Assembly: GCA_034422355.1 (NCBI GenBank)
Contig: DAOUJS010000072.1
Coordinates: 21,197-85,196 of the forward strand
Source of the DNA: CATOSP01 sp034422355
GTDB taxonomy: Bacteria > Chloroflexota > Dehalococcoidia > Lucifugimonadales > UBA3495
Direction: 5' to 3'
Length of the DNA stretch: 64,000 nucleotides
Below the pieces are notes generated by a model. It was not told the DNA's origin. It saw only the letters and a program-made list of their open reading frames with translations, and did no database searches. Below, in pieces: positions 8,820 to 18,032 of this stretch. Positions within the stretch are counted from its first letter, which is position 1, and each line of letters opens with the position of its first letter. Made by a program: the position numbers and the translations under genes.

Positions 8820-11648
8820 GTGGAGACCGGGCGGGAAACGGCCCAATCACCAGCCGGAGAGGGAGCTATAGCGCCTCCCTTTTCCGCACGTCCACGAATC
8901 CCCGGGTTCCGGGCCGGCTGGCTGGAGGTTGCCTTTGTCGTCCTGGTGCTCGCCGCCCTGGTCTTACGCCTGTGGGAACTGGACGGCAGGACCATGCACT
9001 ACGACGAGGCAATCCACGTCCACTTCTCATGGAAACTGTTCAAGGGCGAAGGATACGTGCATTCCCCCTGGATGCACGGGCCGTTCCAGATTGAGCTTAC
9101 CGCCCTGGTCTTCAAGCTGCTGGGGGACAACGACCACACGGCCCGGCTGGCTTACGTTATCTTCGGCACTGCCCTGGCGGGGCTGCCCTACTGTCTGAGG
9201 CGCCACGTAGGCGGGGCCGGGGCATTGCTTACCGGCCTGATGCTTGCCCTGTCTCCAAGCCTGCTGTATTTCAGCCGCTTCGGGCGCAACGACATCATCA
9301 TGGCGTTCTGGGCGGCCTCTATCTTCATCCTGATGTGGCGCTACATCGCATCCGGCAAGGACCGCTACCTTGTCCTGACGGCGGCGGTTCTGGCGCTGAT
9401 GTTCACGACCAAGGAGACCGCCTACCTGGTCGTGGCCCTGTTCGGCGGAATCGCGTTTCTGCTTGCGCTGCCGGACCTCGCGCCCTGGGCGCTGGGCAGG
9501 CTGCCGTCTCACCATCTGCAACCTGCCGCCCGGTTCTTTCTGCTTCTCGTCACGCTGACCCTGCCCCAGTGGGCGGCAACGGCGGGGCTGTTCCAGGGAA
9601 TTTTCGGCCTGAGCCTGACCAACCCGCAGGGGGTTGAGAACGGGATCGTCGGCGCTCCACAGTGGGCCGGACCTTTCGTCCCGATCCCACTCCTGGAGTT
9701 CCCTGTGTGGCTTCATGTACTTGTGGGGATGCTGTTGCTGGGATTTCTGGGGCGGGCTGTCCTTCGGCGGAGGATCCCTGCTGGGCGGCCAGTGACTCCC
9801 CGGCAGAATCCGGAGCCTGCCACCGGAGGAGCGGCCTGGGAAGGGCGGCGGCGTATCACCATTGGGACGGATGCTCAATCTGGAGTAGCCGCGGAGGGGG
9901 CAGGGGTCAAGCCTGGTGCTTACAACCAGGTCTCGCCGCTTCAGGCTGGGCGGGCTGAGACTGAAGAACCGCTTGCAGGGGTCGCCGTACCGGCATCGGG
10001 GATCGCCGCCATCATCCTGGTGTTGTCCCGGCCCATCAGCGGGGCTACCGGCCAGGCGGTCTTGGCATGGGCGGATTTTGCCCTGGCAGTGGGCCTGGTC
10101 GCGTGCGCGGTCGCCGCCTGGTCGGCGCTGCGTCTCCCGTGGCGTCGCGGCGGGCGGCTCCTGCTGATCCCTCCGATGCTGACACTGGTGTACCTGGTCC
10201 TATTCACGCCATTGGTAGACGTGGCGGAAGTCGTTCGAACCGTGCTGCCGGACGGGATAAACGTCGACGCCAGCGCCAACTCCATACCAGTCAACTACCT
10301 GGTAGCAGGAGGAATTCTATTCGGTGCGCTGTTGGTATCGGTCTACTGGGGGCTGCGCTGGCTCGGGGGAATTTGGCTGGTATGCGCCGGTGTGTTCTAT
10401 GTGATTTGGGCCACGCTGTACACAACATTCTTCGCTAATTTGGCCGGGATATTCAGCGGGTCGTGGCTGGGCATGGGGTATTGGATCGCCCAGCAGGAGG
10501 TGGCAAGGGGGAATCAGCCCTGGTACTACTACTTCGTCGGGATGGGAGTCTATGAGCTCTTGCCAATCAGCTTCGGAGTTGCCGCGGCAGCGCATTTCCT
10601 GAGAAAGGGGGATGTGCTTGGGATAGCGCTGGCCCTTTGGGCCGGACTGACCATCCTGGCTTATACCATCGCATCGGAAAAGATGCCCTGGCTGCTGGTG
10701 AATATCACGCTGCCATTCATCTTCCTTACCGGCAAATTCCTCGGCGACCTGGCGGCACATGTCTCATGGAGGGATATACTGCGGGGAGGGCGGATCGCCC
10801 TGCTGGTGCTCCCGCCGGCGGCAATCGCGGTGCTGGTCTACCAAGTCTATGGGTATGTCCAGGACGCGGGCACATCGCCGGGCGGGCCATCACCTGAAGC
10901 GTGGGCGCTCCTGGGGGTAGCCGGACTGCTCGCGGTATCCTCTGCGGCGCTGGTGCGTCACACCCGGCCCCGGACGGGTCTGGCGTTGGCCGGGTTGGGC
11001 GTCGCCGCCCTTCTGTTGGGATTTGGCGCTCTGGGGGCGCTCCGGGCCGCATACACCTACGATGATTCGAATGTCGAGATGCTGGCCTACGCCCAGGGGA
11101 GTGCGGACTTGCCGGACACCTACGACGATTTGCAGGACCGGGTGTTCTCCAGCAGTGAGGGCGAGGTCAGGGTAGACTATGACATGTGGTACCCGTTCCA
11201 GTGGTACGTGCGGAATGCCCAGGAGGATGGACTCCTTTCATTCGGCTGCTTTAAGAACGAGGGTGAGGATGGCTGGAACACGAGCTGCAAGCCAGCGGAT
11301 GAGGACGAGGACTCTGCGGCCCTCCTGCTGACACTACCCCACATCAGGCCAAATGCCGAGTCCCTGGAAAGGTTCGAAAGCCATGGGCCATTCCGGGACT
11401 TGATATGGTTCCCGGAGAGTTACCGCCGCCCCAATGAGGACCGGGCCAACGAGGGGTTCGTTTGGGGTCTGCGGGCCTTGCCCAACAGCCATCAACTGGG
11501 CTTGGACTTCCGGTACTTCGAGGAAGTGGCCAAGAGCCGGGAGTCTTGGGCTGATGGCCTGGCCTATCTGTTCACTCGGAGACTGGACGATGAGTGGTAT
11601 AAGTCGGAGTATTACAGTTATCTTCCCAGGGAATCGGGGGGCCAATGA
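8820..11648 (+). CDS. Agl23-like / GT39-type membrane glycosyltransferase (TIGR03663)
   Basis: A 942-aa multi-span membrane protein. The first loop has the GT-C signature with acidic residues: TMHYDEAIHVHFSWKLFKG then WMHGPFQIELTALVFKLLG, as in TIGR03663 flippase-activity-associated Agl23-type proteins and PMT/GT39 enzymes. Further features are YFSRFGRNDIIMAFW and TKETAYLV, both typical of the family. A low-complexity hydrophilic linker (about residues 320-385, rich in G, A, R) splits the hydrophobic core, and the C-terminal ~200 residues are soluble. Start GTG 8820 lies 11 bases after the DUF2298 stop. Likely function: transfer of a sugar from a polyprenyl-phosphate donor at the outer membrane face; substrate unknown. 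Confidence 0.8.
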   Translation: METGRETAQSPAGEGAIAPPFSARPRIPGFRAGWLEVAFVVLVLAALVLRLWELDGRTMHYDEAIHVHFSWKLFKGEGYVHSPWMHGPFQIELTALVFKLLGDNDHTARLAYVIFGTALAGLPYCLRRHVGGAGALLTGLMLALSPSLLYFSRFGRNDIIMAFWAASIFILMWRYIASGKDRYLVLTAAVLALMFTTKETAYLVVALFGGIAFLLALPDLAPWALGRLPSHHLQPAARFFLLLVTLTLPQWAATAGLFQGIFGLSLTNPQGVENGIVGAPQWAGPFVPIPLLEFPVWLHVLVGMLLLGFLGRAVLRRRIPAGRPVTPRQNPEPATGGAAWEGRRRITIGTDAQSGVAAEGAGVKPGAYNQVSPLQAGRAETEEPLAGVAVPASGIAAIILVLSRPISGATGQAVLAWADFALAVGLVACAVAAWSALRLPWRRGGRLLLIPPMLTLVYLVLFTPLVDVAEVVRTVLPDGINVDASANSIPVNYLVAGGILFGALLVSVYWGLRWLGGIWLVCAGVFYVIWATLYTTFFANLAGIFSGSWLGMGYWIAQQEVARGNQPWYYYFVGMGVYELLPISFGVAAAAHFLRKGDVLGIALALWAGLTILAYTIASEKMPWLLVNITLPFIFLTGKFLGDLAAHVSWRDILRGGRIALLVLPPAAIAVLVYQVYGYVQDAGTSPGGPSPEAWALLGVAGLLAVSSAALVRHTRPRTGLALAGLGVAALLLGFGALGALRAAYTYDDSNVEMLAYAQGSADLPDTYDDLQDRVFSSSEGEVRVDYDMWYPFQWYVRNAQEDGLLSFGCFKNEGEDGWNTSCKPADEDEDSAALLLTLPHIRPNAESLERFESHGPFRDLIWFPESYRRPNEDRANEGFVWGLRALPNSHQLGLDFRYFEEVAKSRESWADGLAYLFTRRLDDEWYKSEYYSYLPRESGGQ

Positions 11649-11877
11649 GGGTGCGTGAACTCCCTGGTCCGATGGCCTTCTTGCCCCCGGGAGAAATGAC
11701 CGGGTGCGGTTCGGATGCCGGTAATCTGAGAAATTTCGTGACAACTGCAAACAGAATGCCGGTTGTGCATTTGTACGGCGTTCAATATAGTGGGCACTCG
11801 TGTCACACAGTTGAAGAATGCAGGCGGGAATGACGTGAGGAGTCACCACAGAGACCACTACAGACCTTCCCCTGCGG

Positions 11878-13086
11878 GTGAACGAACTTGCATCGCAAGG
11901 GGCGCAGATGACTAGCTCCGTTTTCGCCGCCAACTGGCGTTTCTGGGCTGCCCTGGCGCTGAGCGTGGCCCTGCTGTCGCTTATGGTGTACCAAGTCAAC
12001 CTCGGCGAAATCAGGACCGTGCTTGCGGAGGCAAATTACTTTTACGTCATCCCGGCAGTTGCGGTTTACTTCGTGGCGGTCTACTTCCGTGCGGTGCGGT
12101 GGAAGTACCTCCTGTCGCCGCTGCGAGTCTTGCCGGCGTCACGGCTATACCCGGTGATCGTCATAGGATATATGGCGAACAACGTGCTTCCGATGCGGCT
12201 GGGAGAGTTGGTCCGGGGATACTATCTGGCGCGCCGGGAGAACTTCGGCGTCGGCCCGTCCCTGGCAACCATCGGGGTGGAACGAGTCTATGATGGACTG
12301 ACCCTGATGTTCCTCGTCGCAGCTTCGGCCCCGGTCCTCCTTGCAACCGGGTGGTTCGATGCCGCCGGAACTGCAATCCGTGCGGCATGGACGGTGGTGA
12401 TCCTTGCGGGTACGTGCGCCTTCCTCTGCGCCCTGGGTTTGCTGACTTTACTGGCATCCTGGCAGAACGCAGCCGATTGGGTAACCCGGCTCGCCCGCTT
12501 TGTGCCTGAGAGGTCCGGACGCGAAAGAGTCCTGCGGTTCGTCGAGACGTTCCTGGACGGCCTCAAGATACTCAGCTCACCTCGCAAACACCTGTCGCTG
12601 TTTCTGCTGTCGCTGCCGGTGTGGTTCGGCGAGGTAGGGGTGTACCTGATTACCTCACACGCCTTCGACCTGGACCTGTTCTTCGGACCGCTATGGGCGC
12701 TGGTGCTGGCCATTGCCCTGCTGACCGCAACCTCCAACCTGGCAACGGGAGTCCCGTCGGTAATTGGCGGGATCGGCCCCTTCGAGGTGGTGGCGCAACA
12801 GACCCTGCTGGCCCTGGGAGTGAGCGCATCCGTGGCCGCGGCCTACGCAACATTCGTGCACATCGTGGTCCTGTGGTTACCGGTCAATCTGGCGGGACTG
12901 TTCATTCTGCTCAGGCAGAATCTCTCGCTCAGGCAATTGACCACCACCCCGGCGACCGCGGCACAGGAGAAAGCAGGAATTTCCGCGGGGTCACCAGTTC
13001 GTGCCCATCCGGGGACGGACCCTGCCCGCAGCTCCCCGTCCGGCAAGGCGGTCCGGGGCAAACTTCCCAGGGAAGACGGTCCATGA
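11878..13086 (+). CDS. UPF0104 / lysylphosphatidylglycerol-synthase TM-region family protein
   Basis: A ~400-aa integral membrane protein with about eight hydrophobic segments. Family markers are YFRAVRWKYLLSPL near residue 66, GYMANNVLPMRLGELVRGYYLARRE near residue 98, and GIGPFEVVAQQTLLALGV near residue 299, all typical of the AglD/MprF transmembrane (flippase-like) domain. Such proteins are usually placed in lipid-linked sugar or phospholipid transport. GTG 11878 gives the longest form; ATG 11908 is an equally plausible start. A weak promoter (TTGTGC, 17 bases, TATAGT ending near 11800) precedes it. Its stop overlaps the ATG of the FAD oxidoreductase (ATGA), so the pair is coupled. Confidence 0.8.
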   Translation: MNELASQGAQMTSSVFAANWRFWAALALSVALLSLMVYQVNLGEIRTVLAEANYFYVIPAVAVYFVAVYFRAVRWKYLLSPLRVLPASRLYPVIVIGYMANNVLPMRLGELVRGYYLARRENFGVGPSLATIGVERVYDGLTLMFLVAASAPVLLATGWFDAAGTAIRAAWTVVILAGTCAFLCALGLLTLLASWQNAADWVTRLARFVPERSGRERVLRFVETFLDGLKILSSPRKHLSLFLLSLPVWFGEVGVYLITSHAFDLDLFFGPLWALVLAIALLTATSNLATGVPSVIGGIGPFEVVAQQTLLALGVSASVAAAYATFVHIVVLWLPVNLAGLFILLRQNLSLRQLTTTPATAAQEKAGISAGSPVRAHPGTDPARSSPSGKAVRGKLPREDGP

Positions 13087-14408
13087 GAGTCGGGATCATC
13101 GGGGGCGGTGCGGCAGGGCTGGCCGCGGCCTACGAATTGACGAAACAGGGTCACTATGCGGAGGTCTTCGAGAGAGCGCCTTTCCTCGGAGGCCAGGCCT
13201 CCACTTTCCCGGTGGGCGGAGGTCAACTGGAGCGGGGCTACCATCACCTATTCGTCAGCGACACCGACATGACCGAACTGGTCCACGAGTTGGGACTGGG
13301 GCACAAACTTGCCTGGCTGGAATCGAAGGTCGGGCTGTTCTACGACGGGAAGATATGGGACTTCGCTACACCCATGGACTTGCTGCGCTTCAAGCCCCTC
13401 TCGTTAATCGAGCGGCTCCGTGTCGGTTGGTGGACATTCGTGTTGCAGAAGACCACCAACTGGCGGAAGTTCGAGCACATAACCGCCACCCACTGGCTCG
13501 AGCGGCACATGGGGAGCCGGGCCTACGAGGTCATCTGGGAGCCGCTGCTGCGGGGCAAGTTCGGCGCGTTTTATGACCAGATAGGCATGACCTGGCTATG
13601 GGGAAAAGTCTATCTGCGCGTTGCATCCCGGGGAAAGGGTTTGCAGAAAGAACGGCTGGGTTACCCGATGGGCAGCTTCGGCGAGGTGTTCGACACGCTG
13701 GGCGAACGGGTCCGGGAGCAAGGTGGGGACGTCCATGTCTCAGCAGGCGTCAATCGCGTGATCGTCGAGGATGGCCGCGCGACCGGGCTGGAGGTCCAGT
13801 TTCCCGGAGAAGACCCTGAGTTACGTCAATACGACGCGGTCATCGCCACCACGCCTTCCTATGTGTTTACCCGGCTGGTGCCGCCCATGCCGGAGGAATA
13901 CGAAGCCAAGCTGGCCGGCGTTCAATACCTGTCGGCGGTATTGGTCATTCTGGTGCTGGACCGTCCCTTGTCTGACAAATACTGGATGAATGTGGGCGAC
14001 CGCTCCCTTCCCTTCCTGGGAGTAATCGAACACACCAACATGATCGACAAGTCGCTGTACGGCGGAAACCATATCGTATACCTTACCAATTATCCCAGCC
14101 GGGACAGCGAGCTTTACCGGAAAAGCGCAGAGGAACTTCTGGAAGAGTTCATCCCGCACCTGCGCAAGCTGAACCCGGACTTCGACCGGTCCTGGATTCT
14201 GGAGTACCACCACCACAGGGTTGACGGCGCACAGCCCATTATCGGCGTCAACTACGGTGAGGACATCCCCGGCCACCGCACTCCGTTCAAGCGCCTTTAC
14301 CTGGCGAACACTACCCAGATTTACCCGGAGGACCGGGGGACCAATTACTCGGTGCGCATGGGCCGGCGGGTGGCCCAAATGTTGATGGAAGATATGGACG
14401 ACGCTTGA
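13083..14408 (+). CDS. NAD(P)/FAD-dependent oxidoreductase (protoporphyrinogen-oxidase-like amine oxidase fold)
   Basis: The ATG at 13083 gives MRVGIIGGGAAGLAAAYEL, a textbook Rossmann GxGxxG FAD-binding start, so the open frame that extends back to 12621 is not used upstream of it. Further family marks are LGGQASTFPVGG, ERGYHHLF, the FAD-site motif GSFGEVFDTL in the middle, and a C-terminal region with YLANTTQIYPEDRGTNYSVRMGR. About 441 aa. Similar proteins sit beside glycosyltransferases and may be UDP-galactopyranose-mutase- or desaturase-like; the substrate cannot be told. Four-base overlap with the UPF0104 gene. Confidence 0.8.
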   Translation: MRVGIIGGGAAGLAAAYELTKQGHYAEVFERAPFLGGQASTFPVGGGQLERGYHHLFVSDTDMTELVHELGLGHKLAWLESKVGLFYDGKIWDFATPMDLLRFKPLSLIERLRVGWWTFVLQKTTNWRKFEHITATHWLERHMGSRAYEVIWEPLLRGKFGAFYDQIGMTWLWGKVYLRVASRGKGLQKERLGYPMGSFGEVFDTLGERVREQGGDVHVSAGVNRVIVEDGRATGLEVQFPGEDPELRQYDAVIATTPSYVFTRLVPPMPEEYEAKLAGVQYLSAVLVILVLDRPLSDKYWMNVGDRSLPFLGVIEHTNMIDKSLYGGNHIVYLTNYPSRDSELYRKSAEELLEEFIPHLRKLNPDFDRSWILEYHHHRVDGAQPIIGVNYGEDIPGHRTPFKRLYLANTTQIYPEDRGTNYSVRMGRRVAQMLMEDMDDA

Positions 14409-14575
14409 GTGGGCACGACCGCAGGCGCATATTCCGGGTTTCCAAAACTCTACACGGATAGTAAAATCAGTGCTCGAAACGTGGCGGGTCCGGTCTGAAT
14501 TGGGGTATCTTCACATGGCCGGACACGCGGTTGGATGCACGTTTAGACCGGTTGCGCAGGACTTAGGAGAAGAAC

Positions 14576-14800
14576 GTGGAGAAACACTTGCCTGACAGCA
14601 ATTCATCCCGTCACTCCCGCCGCGGGTTCCTGGCCCGCGTAGGAATCGGCGTGGCGGCAGCCGCGGCAGCAGCCCTTCCCTTCGGCCTATTCCGAAGCGA
14701 CCCGGACAAAGCGTCTGGGGAAGGCTTCCCCGGCAAAGATTCTATATTTCACCCGGCCAGTGACCCCCGGCTGGACCCGCGCCGCAAGAACACAAGCTAG
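14576..14800 (+). CDS. 74-aa Tat-signal micro-protein
   Basis: GTG 14576 with an AGGAGA-like site eight bases ahead starts a 74-residue protein. It contains a twin-arginine motif (SRRGFLARVG, residues 14-23) followed by an Ala-rich hydrophobic core (VGIGVAAAAAAALPFGLF) and a short polar tail ending in DPRLDPRRKNTS. Nothing remains after signal cleavage except about 35 residues, so it is either a very small exported peptide or a membrane-anchored tail. It is not a recognised family. It precedes the MBL-fold gene by 75 bases. Confidence 0.55.
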   Translation: MEKHLPDSNSSRHSRRGFLARVGIGVAAAAAAALPFGLFRSDPDKASGEGFPGKDSIFHPASDPRLDPRRKNTS

Positions 14801-14875
14801 GTAAGCTCCACGGACCGGTCTACCCACCGTCCGGCTTCGGGAAAACTTGACCGGACTCGGCATTGGAGGTGCACC

Positions 14876-15742
14876 GTGGCTGCGAACACCATTACCATCG
14901 GCAATGTCGAGATAACTGCGGTCCACGACAACGAGGGGGCATTGCCCCTGAGCATGACTTTTCCTGACGTGCCCGCAGAATCCTGGTCCCCCTACCAGCA
15001 AAGGTATCCAGAAGGCTTCTCTGGCACGGAAAATCTGCGGGTCCACTTCGATTGCTACCTGGTGCGCTCCGAGGGGCGTACCATCCTGGCTGACACAGGC
15101 GGCGGCAGCATGGCGACCAACCCCGGCACAGTCGGGAATTTGATAGGCGGCATAGACGGACGTTTGACTTCCAGCCTACAGGAGGCCGGGGTCAGCCTGG
15201 GAGACGTGGACACCGTATTCCTTACTCACCTGCACCCGGACCACGTGGGCTGGAACCTGACGCCGGGGGAGTCCGGCCGCGCCCCCACATTCCCCAACGC
15301 CCTGTACATGTTCCACCAAGCCGACTGGGAAGCCTTCCAGCCCCCAAAAGACGAGGAGACTTTCGGGTTCACATTCTGGCAGGAGACCCTGGCCCCTCTG
15401 GAGACGGCAGGGGTGATTGACCCTCTGGACGGGGAACGGGCGCTGACTACCGAAGTAACAGCCATACCGACCCCCGGCCATACTCCGGGGTCAATGAGCC
15501 TGGCGGTAGTCTCACGGGGGCAAAGGGCATTCATCCTTGGCGATGTTTTCCACGGCCCCGCCCAGGTCACCGAGCCGGACTGGGTCTTCAGCTTCGATAT
15601 GGACGCAGCCCTAGCAGTAAGGACCAGGACGCACCTGCTGGACCGTGCGGAGTCCGAAGAAGCGGTGCTGGCCATCTGCCACCACACCGGGTTCGGCAGG
15701 ATAGTGCGCACCGAGGGTCGCCGCTACTGGCAGGGGGTCTAA
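14876..15742 (+). CDS. MBL-fold metallohydrolase
   Basis: Metallo-beta-lactamase superfamily hydrolase, 288 aa. The zinc motif HxHxDH is present as THLHPDHVGWN (near residues 121-131), with the later metal ligands in TPGHTPGSM (near 199) and GDVFHGPAQ, and a final His in ICHHTGFGRIV. The ending EGRRYWQ matches the second MBL gene at 38823-39695, so the two are paralogues of about one subfamily. GTG 14876 start follows GGAGGTG. Substrate unknown; relatives include lactonases and quorum-quenching-type enzymes, so a specific call is not justified. Confidence 0.85.
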   Translation: MAANTITIGNVEITAVHDNEGALPLSMTFPDVPAESWSPYQQRYPEGFSGTENLRVHFDCYLVRSEGRTILADTGGGSMATNPGTVGNLIGGIDGRLTSSLQEAGVSLGDVDTVFLTHLHPDHVGWNLTPGESGRAPTFPNALYMFHQADWEAFQPPKDEETFGFTFWQETLAPLETAGVIDPLDGERALTTEVTAIPTPGHTPGSMSLAVVSRGQRAFILGDVFHGPAQVTEPDWVFSFDMDAALAVRTRTHLLDRAESEEAVLAICHHTGFGRIVRTEGRRYWQGV

Positions 15743-15753
15743 CAATCCAGAGG

Positions 15754-17466
15754 TTACCGGCGGCCGAACTCCTGCTCCATGTGCGTTTCGCTGAAGTGAA
15801 GCATAGTTGGCCGCCCGTGGGGGCAGGTATGGGGATTGGCAGTCGCTTCCAACTGCTCCAGCAGTGCCCGCATCTCGTCATTGGTTAGGGTTTTGCCCGC
15901 CCTGATCGCGCTGTGGCAGGCGATTGACGCCGCGACTGCGTCTTCCTGTCGCCGACCCAATCCATCCAGCGCAACCATGTCCAGCACGGTCAGCAAGGAC
16001 TGTGCCGGCTGCTGGCCAGCCATGATTCCGGGCACTGCCCGGAGTAGATAGCCGGTATCACCAAAGGGCTCGACGGAAAAGCCGTACTGGGCCAACATCT
16101 CACGATGGTCTCGCACCACCTCCAATTGGCCCAGCGTCAACTCTACAGCCACAGGCTCCAGGAGCAGTTTACCCGGTCTCTCCGGCCCGCTCCGTTCCAT
16201 GATGCGGTCGAAGAGTACCCGTTCATGGGCCGCGTGCTGGTCCACGAGGTACATGCCGTCGGGTCCTTCTGCCACAATGTAGGTTGCCTTGATTTGCCCG
16301 ATGACCTTGAGGGCGGGCGCAGGCTGGACCAGGACCGCCGCATCGGCCGGGCCTCCCCTATAATCGGGATGGCATCCTGAGAACGCGCTGCGTGAGAAAA
16401 AGGAACCCGGTTGATAAGCCGGGGGGCCATCGTGGGACCGGGACCCGGACGGCGGCTGCAGAACGGGGACAGGTGATTCCGCAATAAGGGAGGCGCGCAC
16501 GGCGCGTTGCAGGGTCGAGAATATGGCGCCCTCGTGGTGGAAGCGGACTTCCCGTTTGGCAGGATGGGAGTTCACGTCAACGTCCGCGTGGGGCACGGAT
16601 ATGTTGATGGCCGCCACAGGGTAGCGCTTTACGGGCAGGAGGCCGTGGTAGGACTCTTCCAGGGCAAAGGAAAGGGCGCGGCTCTGTATCCACCGCTGGT
16701 TGACGAACAGGCTTATGTAGGTGCGGTTGGACCGGTGGATGTGAGGAGGGCTGACAACCCCTTCAACCTTGTAGCCTCTCTCCGGGTCTTCACCGCAGAT
16801 GTCCAGCATTCCTTCGGCCACCTCCGCACCATAGACTGCAAGCAGGGTGTCCCGCAAGCTACCGGCGCCAGTGGTTGACAGGAGAGTGCGTCCATCATTG
16901 GTCAGCCGGAACCGGACGGATGGGAAGCCCAGAGCATACCGGGTCACCAGGTCATGGACCCGGCCCGCTTCGGTGCCGGGGGTCTTGAGAAACTTCCGCC
17001 GGGCGGGCAGATTCTCGAACAGGTCGGAGACCCGTACCGTGGCGCCGGGCGGGGAACCCCGGGACCCTTCGCGGACGATTTGGCCCCGTTCCAGGTCGAT
17101 GCCGTAGCCCGTGTCACTGTCCGGAGTACGGGTGGTCAAGCTGAGGCGGGATACGGCCGCGATGCTGGGAAGGGCCTCGCCGCGGAACCCGAGGGTAGTA
17201 ACTGCGTCCAGGTCTGCCGCGGCGTTGAGCTTGCTGGTAGCGTGGCGGAGGAACGCGACACCAACTTCGGAGGAGGGAATACCATGGCCATCGTCGGTGA
17301 CGCGGACTTCGTCAACGCCGCCGCCCCTGATCTCGACGGTAATAGAGGATGCTCCGGCATCAAGGGAGTTTTCCAGCAGCTCCTTGACCACCGACGCCGG
17401 GCGCTCAATGACCTCTCCGGCCGCAATCTTGCTGGCCAGGTCGGGCGGAAGAACCTTGATGGGCAT
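15754..17466 (-). CDS. mutL: DNA mismatch repair protein MutL
   Basis: Links MutS mismatch recognition to strand incision. N-terminal GHKL ATPase motifs: VVKELLENSLDAG, DDGHGI and TLGFRGEALPSI within the first ~100 residues. The C-terminal dimerisation/endonuclease domain has DQHAAHERVLFD near residue 400 and a CPHGRP motif near residue 550. The canonical nuclease motif is DQHA-x2-E-x4-E; here the last position is Asp instead of Glu, which may still bind metal. 570 aa, family length. In the same orientation as mutS, separated by the HAD-like and ArsC-like genes. Confidence 0.95.
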   Translation of the reverse strand: MPIKVLPPDLASKIAAGEVIERPASVVKELLENSLDAGASSITVEIRGGGVDEVRVTDDGHGIPSSEVGVAFLRHATSKLNAAADLDAVTTLGFRGEALPSIAAVSRLSLTTRTPDSDTGYGIDLERGQIVREGSRGSPPGATVRVSDLFENLPARRKFLKTPGTEAGRVHDLVTRYALGFPSVRFRLTNDGRTLLSTTGAGSLRDTLLAVYGAEVAEGMLDICGEDPERGYKVEGVVSPPHIHRSNRTYISLFVNQRWIQSRALSFALEESYHGLLPVKRYPVAAINISVPHADVDVNSHPAKREVRFHHEGAIFSTLQRAVRASLIAESPVPVLQPPSGSRSHDGPPAYQPGSFFSRSAFSGCHPDYRGGPADAAVLVQPAPALKVIGQIKATYIVAEGPDGMYLVDQHAAHERVLFDRIMERSGPERPGKLLLEPVAVELTLGQLEVVRDHREMLAQYGFSVEPFGDTGYLLRAVPGIMAGQQPAQSLLTVLDMVALDGLGRRQEDAVAASIACHSAIRAGKTLTNDEMRALLEQLEATANPHTCPHGRPTMLHFSETHMEQEFGRR

Positions 17467-17477
17467 GGCAACGCCCC

Positions 17478-17915
17478 CTAAAAGAGGGGTACTATCGAAC
17501 CCTTTACCCGGTACTGCCGGTCCTCAGAGGTTCCGGTTGCGATGAAATCGCACACGATCCGGTAGATGCGGTCCATCTCCTGATCGAAGTTTCGCTTGAA
17601 GAAGTAGGGCGGCACCCACACGCCACCGAAAGCGGCGACGACTTCCGGGTAGTCGTCAATCACGAAGTCTGGCTCGAAGGGTACTTTCAGCTCTTCAAGC
17701 CTCTCGTGGAAATGATGAGTGGGCTTCTCGTAGACGCCGCTGACCAGCGGTGTCAGTTGGTGCTTCTCGACCACTTCCCACCGCTCGCCCATCCCCGACC
17801 AAATGTATATCTCGTGGCCGTCCGCCTTCAGCTTCTCCAGAGTTTCCAGGGTACCGGGGCGCAGGGTGTCGTCCAACCCCAGGATAGTGTAGTCTACGTC
17901 GAAGAATATCTTCAT
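17478..17915 (-). CDS. HAD-like small phosphatase/hydrolase
   Basis: 145 aa. The N-terminal motif FFDVDYTILGLDDTLRPGT matches HAD motif I (DxDxT), although the second aspartate is followed by YT. IWSGMGERWEV gives motif II (S/T), a lysine lies in YEKPTHH, and DFVIDDYPEVV provides the motif IV acidic pair. There is no large cap domain. Substrate unknown; it may be a nucleotidase-like or Cof-minimal HAD. It ends 11 bases before the mutL start and lies in the mutS-mutL interval on the same strand, so it may be co-transcribed with mutL. Confidence 0.7.
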   Translation of the reverse strand: MKIFFDVDYTILGLDDTLRPGTLETLEKLKADGHEIYIWSGMGERWEVVEKHQLTPLVSGVYEKPTHHFHERLEELKVPFEPDFVIDDYPEVVAAFGGVWVPPYFFKRNFDQEMDRIYRIVCDFIATGTSEDRQYRVKGSIVPLF

Positions 17916-18032
17916 TACGGATACTTGGCCGCTCTTTCTATCAACAGATAGGGTCTGCGGTGGGATTATATCCTAATCTTCTCAGCGATTACAGGCCACC
18001 TGCATAGCAATGTGGACTACCGCTGGCGAACT

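Noticed and set aside
12621..13082. Upstream part of the open frame before the FAD oxidoreductase
   Set aside because: It is a shadow of the UPF0104 gene; the Rossmann motif begins right at ATG 13083.
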